Assembly (NCBI GenBank): GCA_034168985.1
Contig: JAXFJE010000006.1
Coordinates: 1-48,347 of the forward strand
Direction: 5' to 3'
DNA length: 48,347 bases
Origin: JALEVB01 sp022768265
Lineage (GTDB): Bacteria > Bacillota_I > Bacilli_A > Erysipelotrichales > Erysipelotrichaceae
Below are positions 33,219 to 42,685 of the stretch, in pieces. Position 1 is the first letter of the stretch. Every line of letters starts with the position of its first letter. The position numbers and the translations under genes were made by a program. Below the pieces are notes generated by a model, which worked only from the letters and a program-made list of their open reading frames with translations, was not told the origin of the DNA and searched no databases.

Positions 33219-35183
33219 ATGAAAAGAAGAATCATGATATCGTCAATGCTTGTGATCATGCTTATGATAAGCGGTTGTAGCAAGGTGCAAAATGAATCAC
33301 AAGAAACTTCAAGAACTTTGCTAGAAGCAACAACTAGCATGATCGATCAACAGGCAAGCAAAGAAATCACTTTATCTGGTGAAGGTTATACTTTTGATGA
33401 TCCTAACGTCATCTTAGATCCATATGGTGTATCACCACTAAGTGCATTGGTAATGTTTGAAACCAATCAAGAAGTTGCGATAGAAATTAGTGTGCAGGGT
33501 AAAGATGATAATACGACCATCAAAAATAAATTTGCAGCAGCTACACAACATTATTTACCAATCTATGGCTTGTATCCAGATCAAGAAAATGAAGTAAGCT
33601 TGCGTTATGAAGATGAGCAAGGAGAGCATATAAATACTTTGATCATCAAAACGGATAAATTACCAGAAGATTTTGTAATGCCAAATGAGGTATATGCAAA
33701 CAAGGAAAAGCTAGGAAACGAATTATATTTCTTTACACCAGCTAATGTTGGATACAATTGTGCTTATGATGTTAATGGTGATGTTAGATGGTATCTTAAC
33801 TTTAAAACGACATGGGATAATGCACGCTTGGTTAACGGTCATCTGTTGTTGGGAAGCGACCGCTTGATCAATGATCCATATTATAATACAGGAATGTATG
33901 AAATCGATTTATTAGGCAAAGTATATAAGGAATATGTGTTGCCAGGTGGATATCATCATGATTATGATGAATTGCCAAATGGTAATCTACTTGTATGTAC
34001 GGACGATTTTGAAAGTGGTAAAGGTACTGTTGAGGATCATATCGTCGAAATAGATCGTGATACGGGAGAAATAATCAAAACTTATGATTTGACAAATATC
34101 TTAAAGATGGATGATGGTAAGAGCGAAAACTGGACGGAATATGACTGGTTTCATAATAATTCGGTATGGTATGATGAAGCAACAAATTCAATAACCTTAT
34201 CAGGAAGGCATCAAGATGCCATCATCAACATCGACTATGATAGTCAAGAACTAAATTGGATAATTGGTGATCCAACCAATTGGAGCGAAGAGTATCAAAA
34301 ATATTTCTTTACGCCTGTTGGTGAAAATTTTGAATGGCAATGGAGCCAACATGCTGCCATGATTACTCCAGAAGGTTACGTTTTTGTTCTAGATAATGGT
34401 AATAATAAATCAAAGATCAAAGAAGCATATGTTCCAGCTACTAATAGTTATACCCGAGGGGTCATGTATAAAATTGACACTGAAAAGATGACGATTGAAC
34501 AAGTTTGGGAATATGGCAAAGAACGAGGAAGTGAATTTTATTCACCATACATTTCAGATGTCGATTATCTGAATAAAGACCATTATATCGTTCATTCTGG
34601 TGGTATCGTTTATGTTGATGGTGTAAATTCTAATCAACCTGCTGGTTTTAGCGAAGGCGCAGAGTTATTATCAGATACCGTAGAATTATTGGATGATGAA
34701 GTGATTTTTGAAATTAAGATTCCTACTAATTATTATCGAGTAGAAAAAATGAGTTTATATCAAGATGATCAACATTTTAAAGCACAACAAGGACAGCTGT
34801 TAGGGTCTTTCAATGAAACAAAACCAACAGAAATAAAAAAGGTAGCGAAATTAGAAGCTAGATCTATTGATGAATTAGCTTCAATGCATGATATAGAAAT
34901 CGTTAAGGAATATGATCGCTTAAAAGTAAAAGGACAATTCTATAAAGATAATAAGGTTAATATAGTTTTGGTAAATGATGATCAAGCTTATTATTATAAT
35001 GTTAGGATTTCTAAAAAGCCATATACAGCATTATGTGTCTTTGTTTTCAGTGAAAAAGAGGATAAAGAAGGCATAAGTGTCACTAAATATATCAATGATG
35101 TTGGATTGAATGGTAAATATGATATATATTTAGAAGTAGATGGAACTTTATATGATAGTGGGCAATATATTGACGTGGAATAA
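33219..35183 (+). CDS. assT: Surface-anchored aryl-sulfate sulfotransferase
   Basis: The 654-residue protein has a lipoprotein signal (MISGC, Cys20) and an ASST-type beta-propeller that moves sulfate from one phenol to another without PAPS. His residues in the expected blocks are YHHDYDELPNGN (near 248), WFHNNSV (near 309), SGRHQD (near 329) and QWSQHAA (near 378). The last is the likely sulfo-His, with the Arg of SGRH supporting it. The C-terminal 150 residues form an extra beta-rich part. ATGAGGTAAC precedes the ATG. Lipid anchoring replaces the periplasmic location known from E. coli. It could use phenolic sulfates present in the gut. A strong terminator follows. Confidence 0.88.
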   Translation: MKRRIMISSMLVIMLMISGCSKVQNESQETSRTLLEATTSMIDQQASKEITLSGEGYTFDDPNVILDPYGVSPLSALVMFETNQEVAIEISVQGKDDNTTIKNKFAAATQHYLPIYGLYPDQENEVSLRYEDEQGEHINTLIIKTDKLPEDFVMPNEVYANKEKLGNELYFFTPANVGYNCAYDVNGDVRWYLNFKTTWDNARLVNGHLLLGSDRLINDPYYNTGMYEIDLLGKVYKEYVLPGGYHHDYDELPNGNLLVCTDDFESGKGTVEDHIVEIDRDTGEIIKTYDLTNILKMDDGKSENWTEYDWFHNNSVWYDEATNSITLSGRHQDAIINIDYDSQELNWIIGDPTNWSEEYQKYFFTPVGENFEWQWSQHAAMITPEGYVFVLDNGNNKSKIKEAYVPATNSYTRGVMYKIDTEKMTIEQVWEYGKERGSEFYSPYISDVDYLNKDHYIVHSGGIVYVDGVNSNQPAGFSEGAELLSDTVELLDDEVIFEIKIPTNYYRVEKMSLYQDDQHFKAQQGQLLGSFNETKPTEIKKVAKLEARSIDELASMHDIEIVKEYDRLKVKGQFYKDNKVNIVLVNDDQAYYYNVRISKKPYTALCVFVFSEKEDKEGISVTKYINDVGLNGKYDIYLEVDGTLYDSGQYIDVE

Positions 35184-35188
35184 AAGCA

Positions 35189-35222
35189 TCAAAAAGCTAG
35201 GGGAACCTAGCTTTTTGATTGT
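35189..35222 (+). terminator. Intrinsic terminator of the amidase/assT unit
   Basis: TCAAAAAGCTAGG (35189-35201) pairs with CCTAGCTTTTTGA (35206-35218), loop GGAA. Confidence 0.92.
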
Positions 35223-35345
35223 CTATATCTACCTAATGATAAGGCTTATGATTATTACTAGCCTTGATATTTTTATGTGCGTTTTCCTTGTGGAGCCAAA
35301 AGAAGAGGTTGTATATAAAAATTTGTTGTATGTGCTAAAAAGATA

Positions 35346-35972
35346 TTAGATTAGTTTTAATAGATCTGATGGTTGGTTGAAGCTAAAGGTTGCTTTATCA
35401 ATTATGGTTTCTGTAACATTTCCCCACATGGCATGTCCAAAGTCCATTTTAGCATTATGAGCAGCCAGAGCATCAGATGGAGCATCACCGATATATATCG
35501 CTTCATCAGGATGGATGTTTAGCCTTTTAAGGCATGTTAATAACGGTTCCGGATGAGGTTTATGATTAAGGGTATCTTCGGCCAATATGGCTGTTTGCAT
35601 GTATTGATCTAATCCTTTGTTCACCATGTCGATCTGATATTGTTTCTTTGTCTTAGCAGAAACAACGGCTTGAATGATCCCAGCTTTCTTAAATTCTATC
35701 AAGATCTTTTCAATGTTAGGATAGGGTATGGCGCCAGCGGGATATTCGTTGACATATTTGACCCAGCGCGCATATACTTGTTCTTTATTTTTGATACCTA
35801 GATCTTCCATTACCTTCATACCAGGCCAAGGTGCATATTTTAATACATCTTCGAAACTAACATCGATATGCAGTTCTTCTTTGATGATCTTTATCAATGG
35901 ATACATGTTCATGTCCAAGGTATTTAGGATCGTGCCATCAATATCATAGATGATGGCTTTATATTTTTTCAT
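35346..35972 (-). CDS. HAD-superfamily phosphatase (phosphoglycolate phosphatase-like)
   Basis: 208 residues with all four HAD motifs: IIYDIDGTI with nucleophile Asp10 and Asp12, VVSAKT near 102 (motif II), the Lys of HKPHPEPL near 137 (motif III) and YIGDAPSDALAAHNA near 160 (motif IV). The helical cap between motifs I and II is of the Gph/PpaX type. Phosphoglycolate or a pyrophosphate or sugar phosphate is the likely substrate. GGAG precedes the ATG, and the start overlaps the nrdG end by 14 bases. A phosphoglycolate-repair role would fit next to DNA metabolism genes, but this is inference. Confidence 0.9.
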   Translation of the reverse strand: MKKYKAIIYDIDGTILNTLDMNMYPLIKIIKEELHIDVSFEDVLKYAPWPGMKVMEDLGIKNKEQVYARWVKYVNEYPAGAIPYPNIEKILIEFKKAGIIQAVVSAKTKKQYQIDMVNKGLDQYMQTAILAEDTLNHKPHPEPLLTCLKRLNIHPDEAIYIGDAPSDALAAHNAKMDFGHAMWGNVTETIIDKATFSFNQPSDLLKLI

Positions 35973-36486
35973 TTTCTGCGCTCCAAAGTATGATCTGATT
36001 ATCGTTGGCTAGGGTCTTAGGTACATCGATGATCCTTTGGTTAGAGCTTCCTCTAAAACGTAAAGATAGATTTTTTAATTCTTCTACGAATTTTCCATCT
36101 ACCAAAATATCGATCAATTTTAGCAATTCTAACGTATTTTCATCTTGTCGTGCTAATAATTGTTCGAAGGTATAACCCGAATAGCACCAAATGGTTTTTT
36201 GAGGATATATTTCTTTGACGTGTTTGACAAATGGTAATAATCCTTGGATGTTTTGAGGTTCCATTGGTTCACCACCTAATAAAGATAAACCAGCGATATA
36301 ATCTGGTTTTAATAATTCAATGATTTGTTGTTTTTGTTGTTGACCAAATGGTTCACCATAATTAAAATCCCATGCTTCTTGATTGAAACAGTTTTTGCAA
36401 TGATGGGTACAGCCACTAACAAATAAAGAAATTCTAACGCCAATGCCATTAGCGATATCACAGTTTTTGATTGATGCAAAATTCAT
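35959..36486 (-). CDS. nrdG: Anaerobic ribonucleotide reductase activating protein
   Basis: The 175-residue radical-SAM protein carries the CxxxCxxC motif at Cys26, Cys30 and Cys33 (GCTHHCKNCFN). LSLLGGEPMEPQN near 93 is the SAM-binding GGE region. It makes the glycyl radical on NrdD in cells without oxygen. GAGAGG precedes the ATG. It is separated from nrdD by 85 bases that hold a hairpin, so it is probably read from the same promoter at a reduced level, and it overlaps the downstream HAD gene. Confidence 0.95.
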   Translation of the reverse strand: MNFASIKNCDIANGIGVRISLFVSGCTHHCKNCFNQEAWDFNYGEPFGQQQKQQIIELLKPDYIAGLSLLGGEPMEPQNIQGLLPFVKHVKEIYPQKTIWCYSGYTFEQLLARQDENTLELLKLIDILVDGKFVEELKNLSLRFRGSSNQRIIDVPKTLANDNQIILWSAENEKI

Positions 36487-36535
36487 AATTAATAACCTCT
36501 CTTGATATAAATAAAGTATAGCATATTGCGAGAAA

Positions 36536-36565
36536 ATAAAAGCATTTCACTTATGTGAAATGCTT
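36536..36565 (-). terminator. Hairpin between nrdD and nrdG
   Basis: AAGCATTTCAC (36540-36550) and GTGAAATGCTT (36555-36565) pair perfectly. Read leftward the stem ends in TTTTATTTT. It lies between two genes that must both be expressed, so it probably allows read-through or trims the mRNA to give more NrdD than NrdG. Confidence 0.8.
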
Positions 36566-36570
36566 AAATC

Positions 36571-38697
36571 CTATAAGTGAGTAACCCTTGCTTTGATTTC
36601 TTTGGTCTTACCAACGTTCCAGAAGTTTTCACCTAGATAACCACATGTTCTTCTTGTTACGTTCATTTTCTTGCGGTCTTTATTATGGCATTGTGGGCAT
36701 TCCCATTCATTATCATCATTTAAGATGATTTCGCCATCCCAACCACATACATGACAATAGTCTGATTTCGTATTGAATTCTGCATATTGGATATTATCAT
36801 AAATGAATTTAACTAGTTCTTCTAAAGCCGGGATGTTGTTACGCATATTTGGAATTTCCACATAAGAAATAGCGCCGCCTGAAGAAATAGGTTGGAATTG
36901 TGCTTCAAATTTTAACTTAGCGAAAGCATCGATATGTTCACGAACATCAACATGATAAGAATTGGTATAGTAACCTTTATCCGTAACATTTGGAATATCA
37001 CCAAATTTAGCTTTATCAATTCTAGCGAAACGATAACATAAGCTTTCAGCAGGAGTTCCATATAACGCGAAGCCAAGGCCAGATTCTTGTTTCCAAGTTT
37101 CACAAGCCGTTCTTAAACGGTTCATTACTTTAATAGCGAAGGCTTGACCTTTTTCGGTGGTTTGTGATTCACCGGTCATCAATAAAGTTACCTCATATAA
37201 ACCGATATATCCTAAAGAAATGCTTGAGTAACCATTCTTCAATAATTTATCGATCTTTTCGCCTGGTTCTAGACGAGAGATAGCGCCATATTGCCAGTGG
37301 ATCGGTGATACATCAGAAGTAACGCCTAATAAAGCGTGGTGACGACACATCAAAGCTTCATGACATAATTCCAATCTTTCGGTTAAGATCTTCCAGAATT
37401 TTTCTTCATCACCTTTAGCTAAGATACCAATTTGTGGTAGGTTGATCGAAACGACACCTTGGTTGAAACGGCCTTCAAATTTGTAATTACCATTTTCATC
37501 TTTCCAAGGAGATAAGAAAGAACGGCATCCCATAGGTGAGAAGACATTTCCTTCATAATTCTCACGCATTTTCTTTGCTGAGATATAGTCAGGATACATA
37601 CGTTTAGCGCTACATTTAACAGCTAAACGAGTGATATCATCATATTTGCCACCTTTTAGACAATTATTTTCATCTAAGACATAGACTAGTTTAGGGAAGG
37701 CAGGTGTAACATACACGCCTTTTTCATTTTTGATACCTTGAATACGTTGGACGATGATTTCTCTAACGATAGCTGCTACTTCATCTACATATGGATCATT
37801 ATCATCGATCTGTAAGAATAAGGTAACAAATGGTGATTGACCGTTGGTAGTCATCAAGGTATTGATTTGATATTGGATCGTTTGGACTCCTGATGATAAT
37901 TCAGTTTGCAAGCGTTGATCAACGATTTCTTCGATTAGTTCAGGGCTCATCTTGCCATCAAAGTTAGCATGTAATTCACGACGGAATTTTTCACGAGATA
38001 CAGCTAGATATTTACCTAAATGTTTGATATTGATCGATTGACCACCATATTGGCTACTAGCTACACAAGCGATGATCTGAGTCATGACCGTACAAGCAAC
38101 TTGGAAAGACTTAGGTTCTTCGATCAATTTGCCGTTCATAACGGTACCATTTTCAAACATGTCCTTGATGTTGATCAAACAGCAGTTAAAGATCGGTTGT
38201 AAGAAATAATCGGCATCATGGAAGTGTAAGATACCTTCTTCATGAGCTTTGCTGATCTTTTCTGGCAATAACATACGTTTGGTTAAATCTTTCGAAACTT
38301 CACCAGCAATCAAATCACGTTGGGTTGAAGCGATGATGGCGTTTTTGTTAGAGTTTTCGTCCATCAATTCTTTATTAGAGTGCTTGATCAACCCTAAGAT
38401 CGATTCGTCGGTGGTATTTTGTTGTCTTACTAACGTTCTAGTATAACGATAGATCATGTATTTTTTGGCTAGATTGAATTTTTTGAAATCCATTAGCTTC
38501 ATTTCAATGATATCTTGAATATCTTCGACTAAGATTCTTTTTTTGTCTAAAGACATTACATAATCAACGATTTCCGTGATTTGGTCTTTAGTAATCTTAT
38601 CAGCTTTTTTTACTTCATTATTGGCCTTCTGAATGGCTAATTCTATTTTTTCGCGATCGAAATCTACGATGCGTCCGTCTCTTTTTATAACTTTCAT
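36571..38697 (-). CDS. nrdD: Anaerobic ribonucleoside-triphosphate reductase, class III
   Basis: At 708 residues this is a full NrdD, reducing NTPs to dNTPs with a glycyl radical. An ATP-cone regulates it at the N-terminus (VIKRDGRIVDFDREKIELAIQKA, residues 3-25). The active-site barrel includes the CTVMTQIIACVASSQYGGQS region. The C-terminal zinc site uses CHVCG and CPQC (near 649-668). The glycyl-radical loop is RRTCGYLGEN (near 685). GGGAG precedes the ATG. The promoter region contains the palindrome shared with the divergent Crp/Fnr regulator gene. The presence of this enzyme fits an anaerobe; the window has no class I or II reductase. Confidence 0.96.
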   Translation of the reverse strand: MKVIKRDGRIVDFDREKIELAIQKANNEVKKADKITKDQITEIVDYVMSLDKKRILVEDIQDIIEMKLMDFKKFNLAKKYMIYRYTRTLVRQQNTTDESILGLIKHSNKELMDENSNKNAIIASTQRDLIAGEVSKDLTKRMLLPEKISKAHEEGILHFHDADYFLQPIFNCCLINIKDMFENGTVMNGKLIEEPKSFQVACTVMTQIIACVASSQYGGQSINIKHLGKYLAVSREKFRRELHANFDGKMSPELIEEIVDQRLQTELSSGVQTIQYQINTLMTTNGQSPFVTLFLQIDDNDPYVDEVAAIVREIIVQRIQGIKNEKGVYVTPAFPKLVYVLDENNCLKGGKYDDITRLAVKCSAKRMYPDYISAKKMRENYEGNVFSPMGCRSFLSPWKDENGNYKFEGRFNQGVVSINLPQIGILAKGDEEKFWKILTERLELCHEALMCRHHALLGVTSDVSPIHWQYGAISRLEPGEKIDKLLKNGYSSISLGYIGLYEVTLLMTGESQTTEKGQAFAIKVMNRLRTACETWKQESGLGFALYGTPAESLCYRFARIDKAKFGDIPNVTDKGYYTNSYHVDVREHIDAFAKLKFEAQFQPISSGGAISYVEIPNMRNNIPALEELVKFIYDNIQYAEFNTKSDYCHVCGWDGEIILNDDNEWECPQCHNKDRKKMNVTRRTCGYLGENFWNVGKTKEIKARVTHL

Positions 38698-38750
38698 TTT
38701 TCCCGTCTCCCTTTTGCAATCATAATGTTAACGTATTTTTAAATAAAATG

Positions 38751-38780
38751 TGTTGCATTTGCAACAAATGACGCTATAAT
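38751..38780. promoter_or_regulatory. Crp/Fnr-type palindrome over divergent nrdD and regulator promoters
   Basis: TGTTGCATTTGCAACA (38751-38766) has TGTTGC/GCAACA arms. Rightward it contains TTGCAT (38753-38758), 16 bp from TATAAT (38775-38780). Leftward it contains TTGCAA, 17 bp from TAAAAA. Binding would touch both promoters. The right half ATTTGCAACAA recurs at 25519-25529. Confidence 0.75.
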
Positions 38781-38810
38781 TTTGTCAAGAGGAAATGTGA
38801 GGAAATTTAC

Positions 38811-39422
38811 ATGGATAGAAGTGAAGTTGTTCATAACATCTATAAAAGTTTAGCACAAAATAATGAAATAAAGGTTAAAACCTTTCGAAAAGAAGAGATC
38901 ATTACGAACTTTTTGACTAATCGAAATTATATTTATTTTGTCTTAAGTGGTAGTTGTAGTTTATATCGGTATACGCGTAATGGGGATATGGTATTTTTAC
39001 AGCGTTATGAACGTTATGATAGTTTTGGAGATTGTTTTCATAATATCGAATTAAATAGCGAACTTAGTGTGGTAGCTAATAATAAGGTCAGCGTTTTCTA
39101 TTTTGATTATGATGAGATAATTGCCGATGAGCGTTATGTCCATTTACGTCCAGTTTTATGTGAAGCATGTATCTTACAGTTAAGAAAGTTGAATGAAAGG
39201 GTTGAGATCTTAGCTAAAAAAACCATTAGAGATAGGATCTTAGCTTACTTTGATATCTTATCGAAACGATCGATCATCAAAGAATTTGAGCTGCCAATGT
39301 CTTATACTCAATTATCAGCTTTTCTTGGAGTAGATCGTAGTGCCATGATGCGTGAGCTAAAACAATTGGAAGAAGATCGAATCATCATAAGAGCTAAACA
39401 TCGAATACAAATTAATAAGTAG
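38811..39422 (+). CDS. Crp/Fnr-family transcriptional regulator
   Basis: A 203-residue protein with a cyclic-nucleotide-type sensor barrel (residues 20-125; IYFVLSGSCSLYRYTRNGDMVFLQRYERYDSFGD) and a C-terminal winged helix (LPMSYTQLSAFLGVDRSAMMREL, about 162-184). Several Cys residues are present (GSC, GDC, CEAC), but not in the FNR N-terminal cluster pattern, so an iron-sulfur sensor is uncertain. GAGG precedes the ATG. It is divergent from nrdD, and a palindrome covers both promoters. It probably regulates nrdD-nrdG and itself in response to redox or nitrosative state. Confidence 0.9.
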   Translation: MDRSEVVHNIYKSLAQNNEIKVKTFRKEEIITNFLTNRNYIYFVLSGSCSLYRYTRNGDMVFLQRYERYDSFGDCFHNIELNSELSVVANNKVSVFYFDYDEIIADERYVHLRPVLCEACILQLRKLNERVEILAKKTIRDRILAYFDILSKRSIIKEFELPMSYTQLSAFLGVDRSAMMRELKQLEEDRIIIRAKHRIQINK

Positions 39423-39514
39423 TCTGAAATTTATCTGAATTTTCTAATTTATTGGTTTAAATTTATAAAATATGCTTTATAATATTTAGTATGATTTAGG
39501 AGGCAGTTTATTTT

Positions 39515-40318
39515 ATGGCCATTGCAAGCATTTTAGAAAAGTTTGTTGATGCAAGAAAGAATGGAAAAAGTTGTGATTTTAATGGATATCTAGAAGATTA
39601 TCTACAAATGATCGAAGAGGGTAGTGATGTACATCGTGTATTATCCGCTATCTTTGAACAAAACAATGATGCAAAGATCATGGTGAATTATCATGTAGGT
39701 ATCAATGCGAGTGCAATTACTAATCAGATCATTCGTTATAAGGATGTCAATAAGCTAGAAGAGGATGCACTTACCGTTCCTTATATTATCTATGAAGCAA
39801 AGGATAATATTGAAAGAGCTTTGATTTATTATCCAGAATGTGAATGTGGATATGTATTTGCGAAAGGTTTGTACTATTGCTTGACCGAACCAGGAAGTGA
39901 ATTGATCGATTATCGTAATGAATTCATTGCCATTAGCGGAAGCGATGAAAAATTGATAGTTGATACATATAATGCGATGTTTAAGAAGAAAGCAGGATTT
40001 ATCCAACGTGATCTTGATGGTAAATTCTATCCTACTTATGAAAGTATGAAAGAAGCAGTTATCGCTTGTTCAAATGCAATGCATCAAAATGTATTTGATA
40101 AGCTAAAAGATGTTGAAGATAAATATCCAATTATCAAAGATCACATTATTAAATGGTTCTTGTTTAAAAAAGTATTATATGTACAATATATGTTAAATAA
40201 AGACATCTTACAAAAAGAACATGAAGGAAATGTTAAGAAACAACGTAATCAAGCAAAATTAAATGCAGATGAAATTGTTTTTGTTTCGTTCAGTTCAATG
40301 TGGAGAGGACATGAATAG
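39515..40318 (+). CDS. Hypothetical protein, 267 aa
   Basis: I do not recognise this family. It is soluble, has no signal peptide, and is mainly helical with a Lys/Arg-rich C-terminal tail (EHEGNVKKQRNQAKLNADE). A Cys pair occurs at YYPECECGY near residue 110. GGAGG eight bases before the ATG and its own terminator show a real single-gene unit. Its ATTTA-rich upstream region contains TATAAT at about 39477. The neighbours (Crp/Fnr regulator, PTS locus) give no functional hint. Confidence 0.8.
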   Translation: MAIASILEKFVDARKNGKSCDFNGYLEDYLQMIEEGSDVHRVLSAIFEQNNDAKIMVNYHVGINASAITNQIIRYKDVNKLEEDALTVPYIIYEAKDNIERALIYYPECECGYVFAKGLYYCLTEPGSELIDYRNEFIAISGSDEKLIVDTYNAMFKKKAGFIQRDLDGKFYPTYESMKEAVIACSNAMHQNVFDKLKDVEDKYPIIKDHIIKWFLFKKVLYVQYMLNKDILQKEHEGNVKKQRNQAKLNADEIVFVSFSSMWRGHE

Positions 40319-40319
40319 T

Positions 40320-40347
40320 CATCAGTAAATACTGATGGCTTTTTTTA
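40320..40347 (+). terminator. Intrinsic terminator of the 267-aa hypothetical gene
   Basis: CATCAGT (40320-40326) pairs with ACTGATG (40331-40337), followed by GC and TTTTTTT. Confidence 0.9.
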
Positions 40348-40453
40348 TTAAATCAATACGCTGACATTAATCTGCACAAAATAAAAAAGTATGCAAAAGA
40401 TTGAACTTCTTTGAGGATAAATTAATTTTTATAATAAATACGAAAGGTAGAGC

Positions 40454-42367
40454 ATGAAAAAAAGACAAAGATTAATTTTAGAAGCCATCGTTGAGCAAAC
40501 ATCTGCATCAATGGAAGAATTGATGAAAAAATTTACCATTTCTAAAAGAACATTATATTACGATATTGATGAAATTAATTATGCCTGCGCATATGCAGGA
40601 GAAATAAAAAAGATCAATCGCAATTATGTGTTTGTGGGAGATTATGAAAAGTTAAAATCGATATTATCTATTGACGAAGATATTGCATACGATATTCAAC
40701 AACGAAAAGATGTAATTTTATATCGGATGTTAAAGCAGGAAAAAGTAACAATCGATATGTTATCTCAAGAGTTTCAGCTTGCTCGTAATACCATAGTTTC
40801 CACGATAGATCACATTAAGAAAGATCTTAATGCCGAAGGGTTAAATGTTATTTATCATGATAATTTATATCAAATTGTTGGCAATGAGAAAAAAATAAGA
40901 GAGAAATATATTCTTTTGATGCAGGAGGATCAAAAAATAATATGTGAAAATGATCGACAAATAGTAATGTTTAATGATGAGCAAGATTTACAGTTGTCAG
41001 ATTATTCGATTAGTTTTTTATCTAACTTTCTTGAGTTTTTAAAGCTAAGATGGAAACAAGGTTTTTTTATAACAACAAGTGAACCATATAAAGACGCGGA
41101 AAAACTAGATTTTTTTGAAGGGATTAGAGAAAAATGGCCGAATATTGGTGTACATGAGCAACGTTATTTAACGGCATATGTTTCAACATTACCCAATTTT
41201 CGTTTGGTGGATAATGAAACAATTATTCAAGATTATGCATATAGATTAGTCGATCAATTTGAAAAACAATCAGCTATCGCTATAGAAGAGCGCTCAATAT
41301 TTTTAAAAAATATTGTACATCATTTGTTAACTTCATATTATCGGATCAAATTTGATTTTCCGATCTTTAATCCGATGCTTGAAGAAATACGGATGCATCA
41401 TGATAGTTTATTTGTTTTAATTCGTAATGTTTTACGTGACAAAAAAGAATTTCCAGATTTTTATCGAATAAGGGATGAAGAAATAGCTTATTTAACCACT
41501 TATTTTGGAGGCTATATCGCTGGTCATGATTTGCATAATCACAATCGGGTTATTTTAGCATGTCCTAACGGATTAATGGTTTCTAAAATATTGGAAATTC
41601 AATTAAATAAATATTTTCCGTATCTTCAAATTGATAATTGCATGACCTTGAGAGATTTGTATGATTATCAAAAACCGTATGATTATCTGATATCTACTGT
41701 TGAAATTCCAAATTGTGAAAAGGTAATAGTTGTTAATCCTTTGCTAAGCAAAACAGATTTGAGAAAACTATCAAAAGCTTTTAATCATACGTTTTTTGAT
41801 CAGCTAACCCCATCGATAGATCAGTTATTAGAAACGATACATAAATATTGTAGAGTGGAAGATGAGGAAAAGTTAATAAAAGAAATTGAGCTAATTTTAT
41901 ATCGTAAAAAGGAGGAAATAAAACAGCCTATGTTAAAAGAATTATTGACAAAGGAAAGAATTTTGACTGCTGATAAAGTAGAAGATTGGAAACAAGCAAT
42001 TGCTAAGGCAACAGAACCTTTGATTAAAGATGGAAGCGTGAAATCATGCTATGTTGATTCTATGATTGAGAATATAGAGGATCATGGTCCTTATGTTGTA
42101 TTAGCAGATAATTTTGCTTTGCCCCATTCTGCTAGCTATGCTACTTGTGTTAATTCATTATCTATGAGCATGTTATTGCTTCAAGAGCCAATTGATTTAT
42201 TAGGCAAAAGTGTTAAGGTGTTTTTAGTGTTGGCACCTATAGATAATACATCACACATGCGTGCTTTAGCGACGCTATCTGAAGTGTTATATGATCAAAA
42301 TAATATGGATATATTGATGTCTGGAGATAAAGAAAAAGTATTTAACATGATTCAATCATGTGAATAA
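40454..42367 (+). CDS. BglG-family PTS-responsive regulator with C-terminal EIIA domain
   Basis: The 637-residue protein begins with HTH_11 (SMEELMKKFTISKRTLYYDIDEI, about 18-40) and a second HTH near 95-120. Two PRDs follow (about 190-410) with conserved His-containing stretches. An EIIB-like domain (about 415-500) comes next, then a type-2 EIIA domain (about 515-637). The EIIA phospho-site is His558 in FALPHSAS. This is the ManR/LicR/UlaR-like activator layout. The next two genes are EIIB and EIIC of the ascorbate family, and no separate EIIA gene is present in the locus. The regulator's EIIA domain could therefore sense, or even supply, phosphate to this PTS. GAAAGG precedes the ATG. Confidence 0.9.
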   Translation: MKKRQRLILEAIVEQTSASMEELMKKFTISKRTLYYDIDEINYACAYAGEIKKINRNYVFVGDYEKLKSILSIDEDIAYDIQQRKDVILYRMLKQEKVTIDMLSQEFQLARNTIVSTIDHIKKDLNAEGLNVIYHDNLYQIVGNEKKIREKYILLMQEDQKIICENDRQIVMFNDEQDLQLSDYSISFLSNFLEFLKLRWKQGFFITTSEPYKDAEKLDFFEGIREKWPNIGVHEQRYLTAYVSTLPNFRLVDNETIIQDYAYRLVDQFEKQSAIAIEERSIFLKNIVHHLLTSYYRIKFDFPIFNPMLEEIRMHHDSLFVLIRNVLRDKKEFPDFYRIRDEEIAYLTTYFGGYIAGHDLHNHNRVILACPNGLMVSKILEIQLNKYFPYLQIDNCMTLRDLYDYQKPYDYLISTVEIPNCEKVIVVNPLLSKTDLRKLSKAFNHTFFDQLTPSIDQLLETIHKYCRVEDEEKLIKEIELILYRKKEEIKQPMLKELLTKERILTADKVEDWKQAIAKATEPLIKDGSVKSCYVDSMIENIEDHGPYVVLADNFALPHSASYATCVNSLSMSMLLLQEPIDLLGKSVKVFLVLAPIDNTSHMRALATLSEVLYDQNNMDILMSGDKEKVFNMIQSCE

Positions 42368-42388
42368 AAAGAAAGGAGGTAACTGAAT

Positions 42389-42670
42389 ATGAAAATTTTA
42401 GCAGTATGTAGTGTAGGAGTAGGATCATCAATGATCTTAGCGATGACAATTGAAAAAGCATGTAAAGAATTAGGAGTAGATGCTGAGGTTTCAAATAGCG
42501 ATTCTTCTGGAGCTAGAGGGGCAGATTGTGATGTTATTTTTACTAGCGAAGAACTAAAAGGAGAATTAGAAGGAACTATTCATCAACCAATTTATGCTAT
42601 TAAACGTTATATGGATTTAGCTGAAGTTAAATCTGCGCTTCAAGAGTATTTAAATGAACATCATCAATAA
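42389..42670 (+). CDS. PTS EIIB component, ascorbate (SgaB/UlaB) family
   Basis: The 93-residue protein has the phospho-Cys loop CSVGVGSSM, with Cys7 as the phosphorylated residue, and the alternating sheet/helix pattern of the lactose/ascorbate EIIB fold. AAAGGAGG precedes the ATG with wide spacing, and the EIIC gene follows after 15 bases. It would accept phosphate from an EIIA and pass it to the sugar carried by EIIC. Confidence 0.92.
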   Translation: MKILAVCSVGVGSSMILAMTIEKACKELGVDAEVSNSDSSGARGADCDVIFTSEELKGELEGTIHQPIYAIKRYMDLAEVKSALQEYLNEHHQ

Positions 42671-42685
42671 GAAGGAGGATAGTTT

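Noticed and set aside
35140..35349. Rightward open frame of 69 codons behind assT
   Set aside because: It overlaps the end of assT in another frame and runs through the terminator hairpin, with no ribosome binding site.
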